This document shows positions 18,090-26,938 of a stretch of DNA of 64,000 nt, one piece after another (within the stretch, counting starts at the first letter, position 1; every line of letters starts with the position of its first letter). A program made the translations under genes and the position numbers. Source of the DNA: Methylotenera versatilis 7 (GTDB taxonomy: Bacteria > Pseudomonadota > Gammaproteobacteria > Burkholderiales > Methylophilaceae). The stretch covers positions 1,364,001 through 1,428,000 of the forward strand of contig NZ_JUGF01000002.1 in NCBI RefSeq assembly GCF_000799165.1, written 5' to 3'. The notes under the pieces are model-generated. The model was given only the letters and a program-made list of their open reading frames with translations, was not told the DNA's origin and ran no database searches.

Positions 18090-19286
18090 TTGAAAGCGTT
18101 AAGTCGCTCAAAACCATCTCAATTGCACTTTGCTTTTATCATTTTTAAATATTTTCCATTTGGTGGCATGCAGCGCGATATGCTGCGCACCGCTAACGAG
18201 CTGGTTAAACGCGGGCATATTGTAGAGATTTTCACCATGAGTTGGCAAGGCGATATGCCGGCCAATATCAAAGTGCATGAATTACCACAAAAGGCCTGGT
18301 TTAATTATCAACGCTACCAACAGTTTATACAGGCTACTTTTGCGCAAATAAAACACAGTCATTTTGATTATGTGTTTGGCTACAACCGCATGGCCGGTTT
18401 GGATGCGCACTTTGCCGCAGACCCTTGTTTTATAGAGCGTGCGCACAAGCAGCGCAGTTTTTTATATCGATTATTACCACGTTTTAAATGGTTCGCTGCG
18501 TGTGAAAAAGCGGTATTTTCGGCAGAACTGAATACACAGATATTAGCGGTTTCACTCACCGAAAAACCGCATTTTCAACATTGGTACGGCACGCAAAGTG
18601 AGCGCTTTCACTATATCCCACCATTTTTATCGCCAGAGCGATTTGTATTACAAGATAAAGCGGCAATGCGCGCGCATTTGCGCAATGCTTTTGGCTTTGG
18701 TGTGAATGATTTTGTGTTTTTACTAACCGGTTCTGGCTTCGCGATGAAAGGCTTGGATCGTGCGATTCTGGCGCTTGCCGCATTGCCTGATGATGTACGT
18801 GCCCACACAAGATTGGTTGCGGTGGGGCAGGATAACCCTAAGCAATTTGAAAAAATGGCGAAAAAACTGGGTATTGAAAATCATGTTGTGGTGTCAAAAG
18901 GCCGGCCCGATACGCCACAATTGATGCAAGGTGCAGATGTGTGCATACATCCAGCATATCGTGAAAATACTGGTTTAGTGATTTTAGAGGGCATGGCTTG
19001 TGGCGCGCCAATGCTGGTTACGGCAAGTTGCGGCTATGCGCATCATGTGACGGATGCCGATGCGGGAATTGTATCGGCTTCGCCCTTTAATCAAACCCAG
19101 TTTAACCAACAGTTTTTGCAGATGATACAGACCAATGAAAAAGCACAATGGGCACAAAATGGTTTGGCTTATGTGCAGCAAATTATGCAGGCCAACGACG
19201 GTAGCGCAGAAGCTGAAATTTTAATTAAACTTGCAGAGACAAAGCTGGCCAATCAAAACGCAGCCTTGCAGAAAAAGAAATCGTGA
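18090..19286 (+). CDS. waaG: LPS core glycosyltransferase, WaaG type
   Basis: GT4 retaining glycosyltransferase expected to add the first hexose to the inner-core heptose. The N-terminal motif KYFPFGGMQRDM, YNRMAGLDAHFAADPCFIERA and the EX7E motif in ENTGLVILEGM are characteristic of WaaG. 398 residues; E. coli WaaG has 374. The start is TTG at 18090, since no ATG precedes the conserved beta strand. The stop overlaps the waaP ATG by 4 bp. Gene order waaC/waaG/waaP matches other proteobacterial core loci. The transferred sugar cannot be read from the sequence. Confidence 0.9.
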   Translation: MKALSRSKPSQLHFAFIIFKYFPFGGMQRDMLRTANELVKRGHIVEIFTMSWQGDMPANIKVHELPQKAWFNYQRYQQFIQATFAQIKHSHFDYVFGYNRMAGLDAHFAADPCFIERAHKQRSFLYRLLPRFKWFAACEKAVFSAELNTQILAVSLTEKPHFQHWYGTQSERFHYIPPFLSPERFVLQDKAAMRAHLRNAFGFGVNDFVFLLTGSGFAMKGLDRAILALAALPDDVRAHTRLVAVGQDNPKQFEKMAKKLGIENHVVVSKGRPDTPQLMQGADVCIHPAYRENTGLVILEGMACGAPMLVTASCGYAHHVTDADAGIVSASPFNQTQFNQQFLQMIQTNEKAQWAQNGLAYVQQIMQANDGSAEAEILIKLAETKLANQNAALQKKKS

Positions 19287-20104
19287 TGATGAACAGCCAT
19301 TTAGTTGTGCCTGACGAAATCAAACAACATTTAAGCGGTGAAGCCTTTAGCGCGCTGATGCAAATGCCTGGTAAAGCTTATCGTGACGTGCGTGGGCGTA
19401 AAACCATACAAGTGAAGTTGGGGAAAAAGAGCTATTTTATTAAGCAGCATTTTGGCGTGGGTTGGGCTGAGATTTTTAAGAATTTAATTGCTTTTAAAAA
19501 ACCGATTCTTGGCGCGATGACAGAGGTACATGCCATTCAAAAACTCAACGCAATTGGCATACCCACCACACCGCTAGTAGCTTATGGTCAGCAGGGCTGT
19601 AATCCCGCAACTATGCAGTCTTTTGTGATGACAGAAGATTTAGGCGAGATTGTGACGCTGGAAGATATTTGTGCCGACTGGCCTAGCTACTCGGATGGTT
19701 TCAAACAAGCGCTGATGCAAGCGATGGCGGAACTCGCCAGCAAATTACATGGCGCAGGGCTTTGCCATCGTGATTTTTATTTATGCCATTTTGTATTGAA
19801 AAAACAGGATTTAGACTTTAAAAATTCAAACATTAAAAATCTACATTTGATTGATTTGCATCGCATGCTACAAGGCCAATCAAGTAGCGGAAACGCTGTC
19901 ATGAAAGATATTGCAGGGTTATATTTTTCTGCGTTGCAATGTGGATTAAGCACAAAAGAATTGGATGTTTTTAAACAACATTATTTGCCGCAAAACACTG
20001 CTTTCTGGGCGAAGGTTGAACGCCGTGCGCAGGCTTTGTTAACTAAATTTAATAGCCAGAAATTTCAGCAACGTTTGCAAAAAGAAAAGTCTGCTATTCG
20101 TTAG
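19283..20104 (+). CDS. waaP: LPS core heptose kinase, WaaP type
   Basis: Phosphorylates the first core heptose, which strengthens the outer membrane through divalent-cation bridging. 273 residues of protein-kinase-like fold: ATP-binding K54 (YFIKQ), catalytic D164 in HRDFYLCHF, and metal-binding D191 in LIDLHRM. Three consecutive ATG codons at the start leave the exact initiator open. Translationally coupled to waaG by a 4-bp overlap. Its 3' end overlaps the convergent lpxL-type gene by 11 bp. Confidence 0.93.
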   Translation: MMMNSHLVVPDEIKQHLSGEAFSALMQMPGKAYRDVRGRKTIQVKLGKKSYFIKQHFGVGWAEIFKNLIAFKKPILGAMTEVHAIQKLNAIGIPTTPLVAYGQQGCNPATMQSFVMTEDLGEIVTLEDICADWPSYSDGFKQALMQAMAELASKLHGAGLCHRDFYLCHFVLKKQDLDFKNSNIKNLHLIDLHRMLQGQSSSGNAVMKDIAGLYFSALQCGLSTKELDVFKQHYLPQNTAFWAKVERRAQALLTKFNSQKFQQRLQKEKSAIR

Positions 20105-21002
20105 TTTGTTTTGTGGGTTTTGATTTCAATTCTGCAGTAGTTGCCGGCGTTTCTCGTTTTTCCATCGCATGTCGTCTTTGTTTGTAACGGTCATAACGCC
20201 ATAAATATTGTGTTGGATTTAGCGCGATTTGTTGTTCAATTGCATTGTTTAGTAGTGTCGTTGTGGTAATCGATTCCAAGCGGGTAATGTGAATATCATA
20301 ACCGGCACCATTTACTAGCCGCTCACCAAACGCCATTAATACTGTTGCGCCTGTTTTTTCAGCTAACTTGCTGGCAAGCGTCATTGTGTAGGCAGGTTTG
20401 CCGAAAAAATCCGCCCATTCTCCTTCGCCTGCAGCGGGGATTTGGTCAGGCAAAATGCCAATAGCTTCATTACGTTTCAATGCCTGCATCAGTTTTCGTA
20501 CACCACTTGCGTTTGCTTCTGCCAATGTGACACCTGTACGTTTACGGCCATTTAAAATAAGCCTTTCCAGCCACTTTAGTTTTGGTGGGCGATACAGCAC
20601 GGTAATCGGATGTCGGTTGCCGTAATAAATAGATGTGATTTCAAAGCAACCCAGATGTGGCGTTAAAAAGATAATTCCTTTGCCTAATTGCAGCGCGTCT
20701 TTAACCACCTCCCAGCCATGCACTTGTTTGACTAAAGGCAGGATATCCGCCTCTTTTTTTTGCCAAATCATTGGTGTTTCAAATATTGCTTTACCAAGCT
20801 CAACAAAACTTTTACGTGCTATTTCTTTTACCTCTAGGGGGGGTTTAGCCAGCTGGCTTTGCTTAATATTCGTAATGGTGCGTTTTTTAGCTTGCGGCAT
20901 ACAATAAAAAAGTAGCGTGCCTAAGCAAAAACCTAGGCCATGCAGCACGCGTAGCGGCAAGTAAGTAAACGGATTTAAAATAAATGACAACATGGTCAGC
21001 AA
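20094..21002 (-). CDS. lpxL: Lipid A biosynthesis acyltransferase, LpxL/HtrB family
   Basis: Adds a secondary acyl chain to Kdo-lipid IVA from acyl-ACP at the inner membrane. 302 residues with an N-terminal hydrophobic anchor (about 5-33). The HX4E catalytic motif appears as HLGCFE, and downstream blocks YRPPKLKWLE, GILPDQIPAAGEG and FFGKPAYTM fit the LpxL/LpxM family. LpxL and LpxM cannot be separated from sequence alone. Convergent with waaP with an 11-bp overlap and divergent from the next gene. The C-terminal 25 residues are basic and polar, probably disordered. Confidence 0.92.
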   Translation of the reverse strand: MLTMLSFILNPFTYLPLRVLHGLGFCLGTLLFYCMPQAKKRTITNIKQSQLAKPPLEVKEIARKSFVELGKAIFETPMIWQKKEADILPLVKQVHGWEVVKDALQLGKGIIFLTPHLGCFEITSIYYGNRHPITVLYRPPKLKWLERLILNGRKRTGVTLAEANASGVRKLMQALKRNEAIGILPDQIPAAGEGEWADFFGKPAYTMTLASKLAEKTGATVLMAFGERLVNGAGYDIHITRLESITTTTLLNNAIEQQIALNPTQYLWRYDRYKQRRHAMEKRETPATTAELKSKPTKQTNE

Positions 21003-21076
21003 TTATACGTGATAAGCACGAAACTGCATTTGTGCCGTTTTAAAGTGTATGTTGACTGATATAATTTACCCTTTCT

Positions 21077-21847
21077 ATGTTGGTAGAGTTTTCACCATTG
21101 TTCCAATCTAACGATTATCAAGCGCTTTTGGCACAGCATCAATTGACAGATTTTAATGCTATTTGGAACCGGGATATTGCCTGGTTTGAACCGCCGAACG
21201 AGCGTCGTGGCGGCTTTAGCGGTGTAGGTAAGCTATTGTTGCGAACGGAAGATGGCGAAAATTTCATTTTTTTTGTGAAAAAGCAGCAAAATCACGGTCG
21301 CAAAAGCTGGGCGCATCCAGTTATAGGCGAGCCTACTTTTAGACGCGAGTTTCGAAATTTAACTTTTTTGCAAAAACACAATATTGGCGCACCAAGTGTT
21401 GTGTACTACGCAGAAAGTACATCTACCAATCAGGCCATTCTGATTACAGAAAATTTAACCGATTTTGTGCCACTCGATACAATTAATTTAAGTCAATTGC
21501 AGCAGGCGCAGCAATACGATTTAGTTAAAAAAGTGGCCACGGAAATTAAGCGATTTCACGATACCGGTATGGTGCATCGCGCGCTTTATCCAAAGCATAT
21601 TTTCGTTAAAAACGCAGGGACAGGTATCGCACCCGAAGTTGCATTAATTGATTTAGAAAAAGCACGTTTTTCGCCACTGGCCTGGTATCGTGCGTATTTT
21701 GATTTGGCCGCCTTTTTAAGGCACACAGTTGATTGGGATGATGGGCGTAAGTTGTTATTAATAAAAAGCTATTTAGAAAAAATCGAGCTAAGTTTTTTTG
21801 ATAAACTGCTATTTAGTATGATTACACACCGTGCCAACCGTGTCTAA
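21077..21847 (+). CDS. LPS kinase (InaA/WaaP-like) family protein lacking the catalytic Asp
   Basis: 256 residues of the lipopolysaccharide-kinase fold. A basic HGRKSWAHPVIGEPTFRREF region and K68 or K69 in FFVKK resemble the ATP-binding part. The catalytic loop reads MVHRALYPKHIFV, with A169 where WaaP has Asp, while D192 of LIDLEKARF is kept. Similar YPKHI loops without Asp occur, as I recall, in the Pseudomonas WapP-type neighbours of waaP. Predicted to modify inner-core heptose, or to be a pseudokinase. First gene of a closely spaced plus-strand run to 26744. Confidence 0.85.
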   Translation: MLVEFSPLFQSNDYQALLAQHQLTDFNAIWNRDIAWFEPPNERRGGFSGVGKLLLRTEDGENFIFFVKKQQNHGRKSWAHPVIGEPTFRREFRNLTFLQKHNIGAPSVVYYAESTSTNQAILITENLTDFVPLDTINLSQLQQAQQYDLVKKVATEIKRFHDTGMVHRALYPKHIFVKNAGTGIAPEVALIDLEKARFSPLAWYRAYFDLAAFLRHTVDWDDGRKLLLIKSYLEKIELSFFDKLLFSMITHRANRV

Positions 21848-21858
21848 GCGATTTTGAT

Positions 21859-22644
21859 ATGACCAACGAAAAACCAAGTTTCGCCATTGTCATGGTGAAT
21901 TACAAAACATTAGAACTTACCAAGATTAGTTTGTCCTTGTTAAAGCAGCATATAGATGCCGGCTTGATTGCAAGCACAACCGAAGTTTGGGTGGTAGATA
22001 ATGACTCGCAAGACGCCAGCACAGATTATTTGCGCAGCCTGGATTGGATACATTTGATAGAGCGCAAAGCCGCTGGTAAAGAACAAGGTTTTGCTGCGCA
22101 TGGCCATGCGCTGGATGTGGTGTTGTCAAAAGTTAACTGTCAGTATTTGTTTTTGATGCATACTGACACTTTTATTTACCAGCCAAAAGTGTTTGAAATA
22201 TTATTGGCGAACTTGAAAAGTCAGCCCAATGTTGTGGCGACGGGTTGCCTAGAGCAAATTAATCGTGGCTATTTGCGCAGCTATTGGCGTTTAGTCTCTC
22301 GTTTTTGCAAGCACTATTCACGCCGTGCAGTGCGCTTTCTGGGTATTAATGGGCGTGAGCCAAAACCTTATAAAGAACAATACATTAAAAGTTTTTTTGC
22401 GTTGTGGGATGTTAGTTGGATGAAAGAGAATAAGCTCACTTTTTTTATGCAAAACCGTATTCCAGGTTATGCGCTGCAAGATATCGCGCTTGAGACAGGA
22501 CGTAATGTTAAACATATTTCTGCCATGCAATTGTTTAAATATTTAGACCATGTCGAAGCTGGCACTGTTGGGTTGGTAGCGGGCTATGATGACATGAACA
22601 GGCGAGTAAAGCGTAAGTTGGCGCTTCTGAAAAAATATCAATAA
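21859..22644 (+). CDS. GT2 family glycosyltransferase
   Basis: 261 residues with a GT-A fold: FAIVMVNYKTLELTKISL at the N-terminus, VWVVDNDSQDAST (nucleotide-sugar binding) and a DxD-like HTDTF. The C-terminal half has no multi-helix membrane domain, so this is a soluble or peripheral enzyme adding one sugar, most likely to the LPS core given the neighbours. It starts 12 bp after the kinase-like gene and ends 13 bp before the oxygenase gene. Donor and acceptor unknown. Confidence 0.88.
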   Translation: MTNEKPSFAIVMVNYKTLELTKISLSLLKQHIDAGLIASTTEVWVVDNDSQDASTDYLRSLDWIHLIERKAAGKEQGFAAHGHALDVVLSKVNCQYLFLMHTDTFIYQPKVFEILLANLKSQPNVVATGCLEQINRGYLRSYWRLVSRFCKHYSRRAVRFLGINGREPKPYKEQYIKSFFALWDVSWMKENKLTFFMQNRIPGYALQDIALETGRNVKHISAMQLFKYLDHVEAGTVGLVAGYDDMNRRVKRKLALLKKYQ

Positions 22645-22656
22645 ACGATTGCTAGT

Positions 22657-23538
22657 ATGACTAAAAAAATGACAGGCTTTTTACCGATTCAAATCCAGCA
22701 GGGTTTGCAGTTAGATGCTGAAAAAGCGCTTGAAATTGGCCAATCGCAAATGGGGGAGTATGCTTTTGCAGAGCCATTTTGCCATGCCGTAATTGATGAT
22801 TTTTTGCCGACTGATTTGGCCGAGCAGATATTACAACACTTTCCAGTAGAAAAAAAAGCACACGATAAAATTTATCAAAAAGGTTATGGCGGCCAGTATA
22901 AACGCCAAATCATGCCTGCCGATTGCGATGAGTTTACACGCAACCTATTTGGCTTTTTTAACTCATCCAGTATGCTCAAGTTTCTTGAGGGCATCACCAA
23001 TATTCAAGGCTTGTTACCAGACCCGTATTTTGCCGGTGGTGGTTTTCACGAGATTTCTACTGGTGGTCTGCTGGGTATTCATGCCGATTTCCGTGTCAAT
23101 GAAGGTTTACAGTTGATCCGACGGGTAAATGTACTCATTTATCTTAATAAAGATTGGCAAGATACTTATGGCGGAAAATTGGAGTTATGGGATAAAACTA
23201 TGCAAAACAAGGTGAAAGAAGTTGCGCCATTATTTAATCGTTGCGTAATTTTTAATACCGATGCGGATAGCTATCACGGTCATCCAGAGCCGCTAACTAC
23301 GCCCTCCGATATTACCCGTAAATCCATCGCACTGTACTATTACACCGCTTTACCCATTGCCAATGATACGGGTGAATCGCGTCACACTAATTACGTGGCC
23401 CGCCCGAACGACACAGCAAAAAATATTGCAGATGCAAAAAAACTGGCCAAAAAACGCGACAGGCGAGCAAAAAAAATGTTTGGACAGAATGAACATTGGC
23501 TAAGTAATGTAAAACAAAAAATCAAAAAATTATTTTGA
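22657..23538 (+). CDS. Fe(II)/2-oxoglutarate-dependent oxygenase
   Basis: 293 residues with a prolyl-4-hydroxylase-like core. The iron triad is H142 and D144 (GIHADF) with H207 (SYHGHPEPL), and R221 (TRKSIALYYY) is the expected 2-oxoglutarate ligand. LIYLNKDWQDTYGGKLELWD between them is the typical double-stranded beta-helix stretch. A basic tail (KKLAKKRDRRAKKMFG) may bind membrane or nucleic acid. Its place inside an LPS-decoration operon suggests hydroxylation of a core sugar or of a sugar substituent, which is inference. No signal peptide. Confidence 0.9.
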   Translation: MTKKMTGFLPIQIQQGLQLDAEKALEIGQSQMGEYAFAEPFCHAVIDDFLPTDLAEQILQHFPVEKKAHDKIYQKGYGGQYKRQIMPADCDEFTRNLFGFFNSSSMLKFLEGITNIQGLLPDPYFAGGGFHEISTGGLLGIHADFRVNEGLQLIRRVNVLIYLNKDWQDTYGGKLELWDKTMQNKVKEVAPLFNRCVIFNTDADSYHGHPEPLTTPSDITRKSIALYYYTALPIANDTGESRHTNYVARPNDTAKNIADAKKLAKKRDRRAKKMFGQNEHWLSNVKQKIKKLF

Positions 23539-23550
23539 GCTTGCTCAAAT

Positions 23551-25020
23551 ATGCCTAATTTTTTGTATCAATTTAAACAGCCGTGCCGTGCCGATTTTGT
23601 GTTGAAACTGGCTGACTTAACGGTTTTGACATGCCAGGAAGTGGTGCGTGTTGTTCCAGGAAAACGTGTTGTGTGCCAAGCTTTGTGGCAAGACAAGACT
23701 GTATATGCAAAACTATTTTTTGGTAAAAATGCCAGCAAATATGCCGCACGCGATGCAGCTGGCGTCAGGTGGTTGATGGATGTAGGTATTGATACGCCGC
23801 GCATGCTGTACCAAGGTGAGACAGTAGGAGAAAGCACGCAAGTGCTTATTTTTGAGGCGATAGCGCCTGCGAATAATGCAGAGCAAATTTGGCAGAATTT
23901 AAACCAAAATCATCGCTTAGCTTTAGCTAAAAAAATAGTCGCTGAAGTTGCCAAACATCACAACGCGAATTTGTTGCAAACGGATTTATACCTGAAGAAT
24001 TTTTTAGTCTCCGGTGACAAAATTTATACGCTTGATGGTGATGGCATACGCAAATTTTCACATTTAAGCAGCGAGCAAGCATTGCAAAATCTGGCCGTCA
24101 TCTGGTCTAAGTTTGATGTGCTGGATATTGAGAAGTGGCAAGCAGTTTTGGCAGACACCTATTCAAACGCGCGCGCATGGAATAGTGGCCTGGAACCAGC
24201 AAAGCTTGCCAATATGGCGAATCGGCACCGCCTGCAGGCAGCAAGTCGTTATGCCGATAAGAAAGTGTTTAGGCAATGTGCCGATGTGAATGTTATTGCC
24301 GTGCGAGACTTATTAGTTGCATCTTCCAGTGATGCTAATATAAATGCACCGATAAGTCTGCCCGAATTGGATGCTTTGATACAACCGCACAATCTGCTAA
24401 AAAATGGCAATACCTGTACTGTGGCTCTGGCAGAGATTGGCAACAAAAAAATTGTTGTTAAACGTTACAATATTAAGAATTTTTGGCATGGTATCAGCCG
24501 TGCGTTTCGGCCTAGCCGCGCTGCGATTTCTTGGGCTAATGCACATCGCCTCAGTATTTTAGACATAGCTACCGCCAAGCCCTTTGCGTTGATAGAGCAG
24601 AGGCGCTTGAGCTTTCTGGTGGGTGGGTTAAGAGGTAAAGCCTATTTTTTGGCGGAATATCTGGATTTACCCGATGTGACAGAATATTTTGCTTGTACAC
24701 ACGATAAAGCCCAGCGTGCTGAGGCAATCAAAAATATCGTGGCCTTGTTTTATAAGTTGTTTTTACTGCAAATTAGCCACGGCGATACCAAAGCCACTAA
24801 TATTAAAATGCAAGGAACACTGCCGGTATTAATTGATTTAGATAGTATGCGCCAGCATCGCAAAATCAATGTCGTTGCACATGTGCGCGATTTACAGCGG
24901 TTTATGCAAAATTGGCAAGACAACGCAAGCCTGTATAATGCGTTTGTGAAGACATTTAAAGTCACATATCCCGATGACTCAATGCTGATTAAAGCAGGCA
25001 TTACAACCAATAAAGAATGA
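23551..25020 (+). CDS. Two-domain LPS kinase (InaA/WapQ-like)
   Basis: 489 residues containing two protein-kinase-like domains in tandem. Domain 1 (about 1-235): K54 in VYAKLFFGK, D145 and N150 in QTDLYLKNFLV, D162/D164 in LDGDG. Domain 2 (about 280-480): K304 in IVVKRYN, HGDTKATN (D412, N417) and D429/D431 in LIDLDSM. Both have intact catalytic and metal residues, so both may be active. Length and position directly before a carbamoyltransferase gene match the wapQ-wapO arrangement of Pseudomonas. Probably phosphorylates core heptose. Confidence 0.86.
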   Translation: MPNFLYQFKQPCRADFVLKLADLTVLTCQEVVRVVPGKRVVCQALWQDKTVYAKLFFGKNASKYAARDAAGVRWLMDVGIDTPRMLYQGETVGESTQVLIFEAIAPANNAEQIWQNLNQNHRLALAKKIVAEVAKHHNANLLQTDLYLKNFLVSGDKIYTLDGDGIRKFSHLSSEQALQNLAVIWSKFDVLDIEKWQAVLADTYSNARAWNSGLEPAKLANMANRHRLQAASRYADKKVFRQCADVNVIAVRDLLVASSSDANINAPISLPELDALIQPHNLLKNGNTCTVALAEIGNKKIVVKRYNIKNFWHGISRAFRPSRAAISWANAHRLSILDIATAKPFALIEQRRLSFLVGGLRGKAYFLAEYLDLPDVTEYFACTHDKAQRAEAIKNIVALFYKLFLLQISHGDTKATNIKMQGTLPVLIDLDSMRQHRKINVVAHVRDLQRFMQNWQDNASLYNAFVKTFKVTYPDDSMLIKAGITTNKE

Positions 25021-25025
25021 ATTAA

Positions 25026-26744
25026 ATGATTGTATTAGGCATATCTGGCGCGCTGGGGCATGATGCTTCGGCGGCAATTTTAATTGATGGAAAAATCATC
25101 GCCGCGGCGGAAGAAGAGCGTTTTATTCGCGATAAACATGCGAAAAATCAATTTCCATATGAAGCAACAAAATTCTGCCTGAAACAAGCAGGCATCAAAG
25201 CTGAAGATGTCGATATTGTGGCTTTTCCGTATGCAGAGATTCCGCTAACCAGTAAGGCGCGCTGGCATTATGCAAAACGTCATTGGTACGCGCCAGATCG
25301 CGCCTTGGATGCGCTGTTTAATGGCAATAGAAGATTCCGTCGTAATCGTGATAAATTGCTAAAATTAATGGCGGATTTAGGGTTAACTAACGCTAAATTC
25401 GTACCAGTAGAGCATCATTTGGCACACGCTTCCAGTGCATATCATTTAAGTGGCTTTAAAGAAAAAACTGCCATTGTCGGTATTGATGGCAAGGGCGAAT
25501 ATGCCACGACTTTTTTTGGTTATGGCGAAAATGGCAAAATTCATAAAATTAAAGAGTTTTATGATCCCGATTCTCTCGGTGGCATGTATGGCGCGATCAC
25601 CGAATATTTGGGCTTTGAAATGCTCGATGGCGAATTTAAAGTCATGGGTATGGCACCGTATGGCGATGCCAGTAAATATGATTTATCTCGCTTGGCGACT
25701 TTTGAGAATGGTGAGTTGGTGATTGATACCACGCTGGTGAATGTGGTTGGGTTACGCCGTTATAAAGAAAATGGTAAAGGCTACTACTTCACGCCGGAAC
25801 TCATTGATTGGCTTGGACCAAAGCGTAGCGGTGACGAAATCGATAATCCATATATTCATTATGCGGCTTCTGTGCAGGCTTTGTTGGAAGACGTTGCGCT
25901 GAAAATGATTGATTATTATCTTGGCGATATTATTAAAGAAACTGGCAAAATCGTGATGGCTGGTGGTGTTGCGCTTAATGTTAAGTTAAATCAGCGCATT
26001 ATCAGCATGCCGCATGTAAAAGAGCTATTCGTGCAACCTGCATCTGGTGATGCAGGTACTTCGCTTGGCGCTGCAACTTTTGCAGCAAATGCAGCGGGCG
26101 ACACGGTTGAGCCAATGCAACATGCGTATTTAGGCCCAGCGTTCAGCAGTGAAGAATGTGTTGCTGCTTGTGAAGCACATCCGAATAAGCCGATATTCAC
26201 CAAAGTGGATAATTTCCCGCAAAAAGCCGCTGAATTGCTAGCGGCGGGTAATCCATTGGCATGGCTGCAAGGGCGCATGGAATTTGGTCCACGCTCATTA
26301 GGCTGTCGCAGTATCCTGGGCGATCCGAGCTTTCCCGGTGTAGCTGATCGCATCAATGCGCAGATTAAATATCGTGAACGTTGGCGTCCTTTTTGCCCAA
26401 GTATGTTGGATAAAGCCGCACCTGAGATATTGCAAACCAATCACCCCGCGCCATATATGACATTCACATTTGATGTGGCCGAAAGCTGGAAATCGCGTAT
26501 CCCAGAAGTGGTGCATGAAGACGGTACAGCACGTGCGCAAGTGGTCACATATGCAACAAATCCACGCTATTACGAGTTGATTGAGCATCTTGAGAAATTG
26601 CGTGGTAATCCTGTTGTGCTTAATACATCACTCAATCGCCGTGGAGAACCGATGATCTGCTCGCCAACGGATGCACTGAATATGTTTTATGGCTGCGATC
26701 TGGAGTATTTGATGATGGAAGATATTCTTGTCACCAAAAAATAG
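25026..26744 (+). CDS. Carbamoyltransferase, NodU/CmcH family (WapO-like)
   Basis: Transfers the carbamoyl group of carbamoyl phosphate, via carbamoyl-AMP, to a sugar hydroxyl. 572 residues: N-terminal Kae1-like domain with GISGALGHDASAAIL, metal-binding histidines in VEHHLAHASSAY, IDGKGEYAT and VMAGGVALNVKLN, and a C-terminal domain with GPRSLGCRSILGDP. Five bases separate it from the two-domain kinase gene. In P. aeruginosa the equivalent gene (wapO, next to wapQ) carbamoylates the second core heptose; the same role is inferred here. carAB, which makes carbamoyl phosphate, is also in this window. Confidence 0.92.
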   Translation: MIVLGISGALGHDASAAILIDGKIIAAAEEERFIRDKHAKNQFPYEATKFCLKQAGIKAEDVDIVAFPYAEIPLTSKARWHYAKRHWYAPDRALDALFNGNRRFRRNRDKLLKLMADLGLTNAKFVPVEHHLAHASSAYHLSGFKEKTAIVGIDGKGEYATTFFGYGENGKIHKIKEFYDPDSLGGMYGAITEYLGFEMLDGEFKVMGMAPYGDASKYDLSRLATFENGELVIDTTLVNVVGLRRYKENGKGYYFTPELIDWLGPKRSGDEIDNPYIHYAASVQALLEDVALKMIDYYLGDIIKETGKIVMAGGVALNVKLNQRIISMPHVKELFVQPASGDAGTSLGAATFAANAAGDTVEPMQHAYLGPAFSSEECVAACEAHPNKPIFTKVDNFPQKAAELLAAGNPLAWLQGRMEFGPRSLGCRSILGDPSFPGVADRINAQIKYRERWRPFCPSMLDKAAPEILQTNHPAPYMTFTFDVAESWKSRIPEVVHEDGTARAQVVTYATNPRYYELIEHLEKLRGNPVVLNTSLNRRGEPMICSPTDALNMFYGCDLEYLMMEDILVTKK

Positions 26745-26856
26745 CAGCTAAATTCTCATCATTGTTTGAATATACTGTCTAGTTTAGCTCATTCAAATTC
26801 AATGCGATTTTCAACCTGATTTTGCGATCAAAACCGCGTTTTTCTACACGGTTAAT

Positions 26857-26885
26857 TTGACGGATAAGGCTCAATTAGCGATAAT
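26857..26885 (+). promoter_or_regulatory. Sigma-70 promoter for edd
   Basis: TTGACG (26857-26862), 17-bp spacer, GATAAT (26880-26885), close to consensus and about 55 bp before the edd ATG. A short inverted repeat AACCG/CGGTT (26832-26853) just upstream of the -35 is a possible regulator site. The 194-bp gap holds nothing else I recognise. Confidence 0.65.
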
Positions 26886-26938
26886 CGGACAGTTAGGTTT
26901 TTATTTAAATAGCAGTTAACCATTATAAAAAAGCATTT

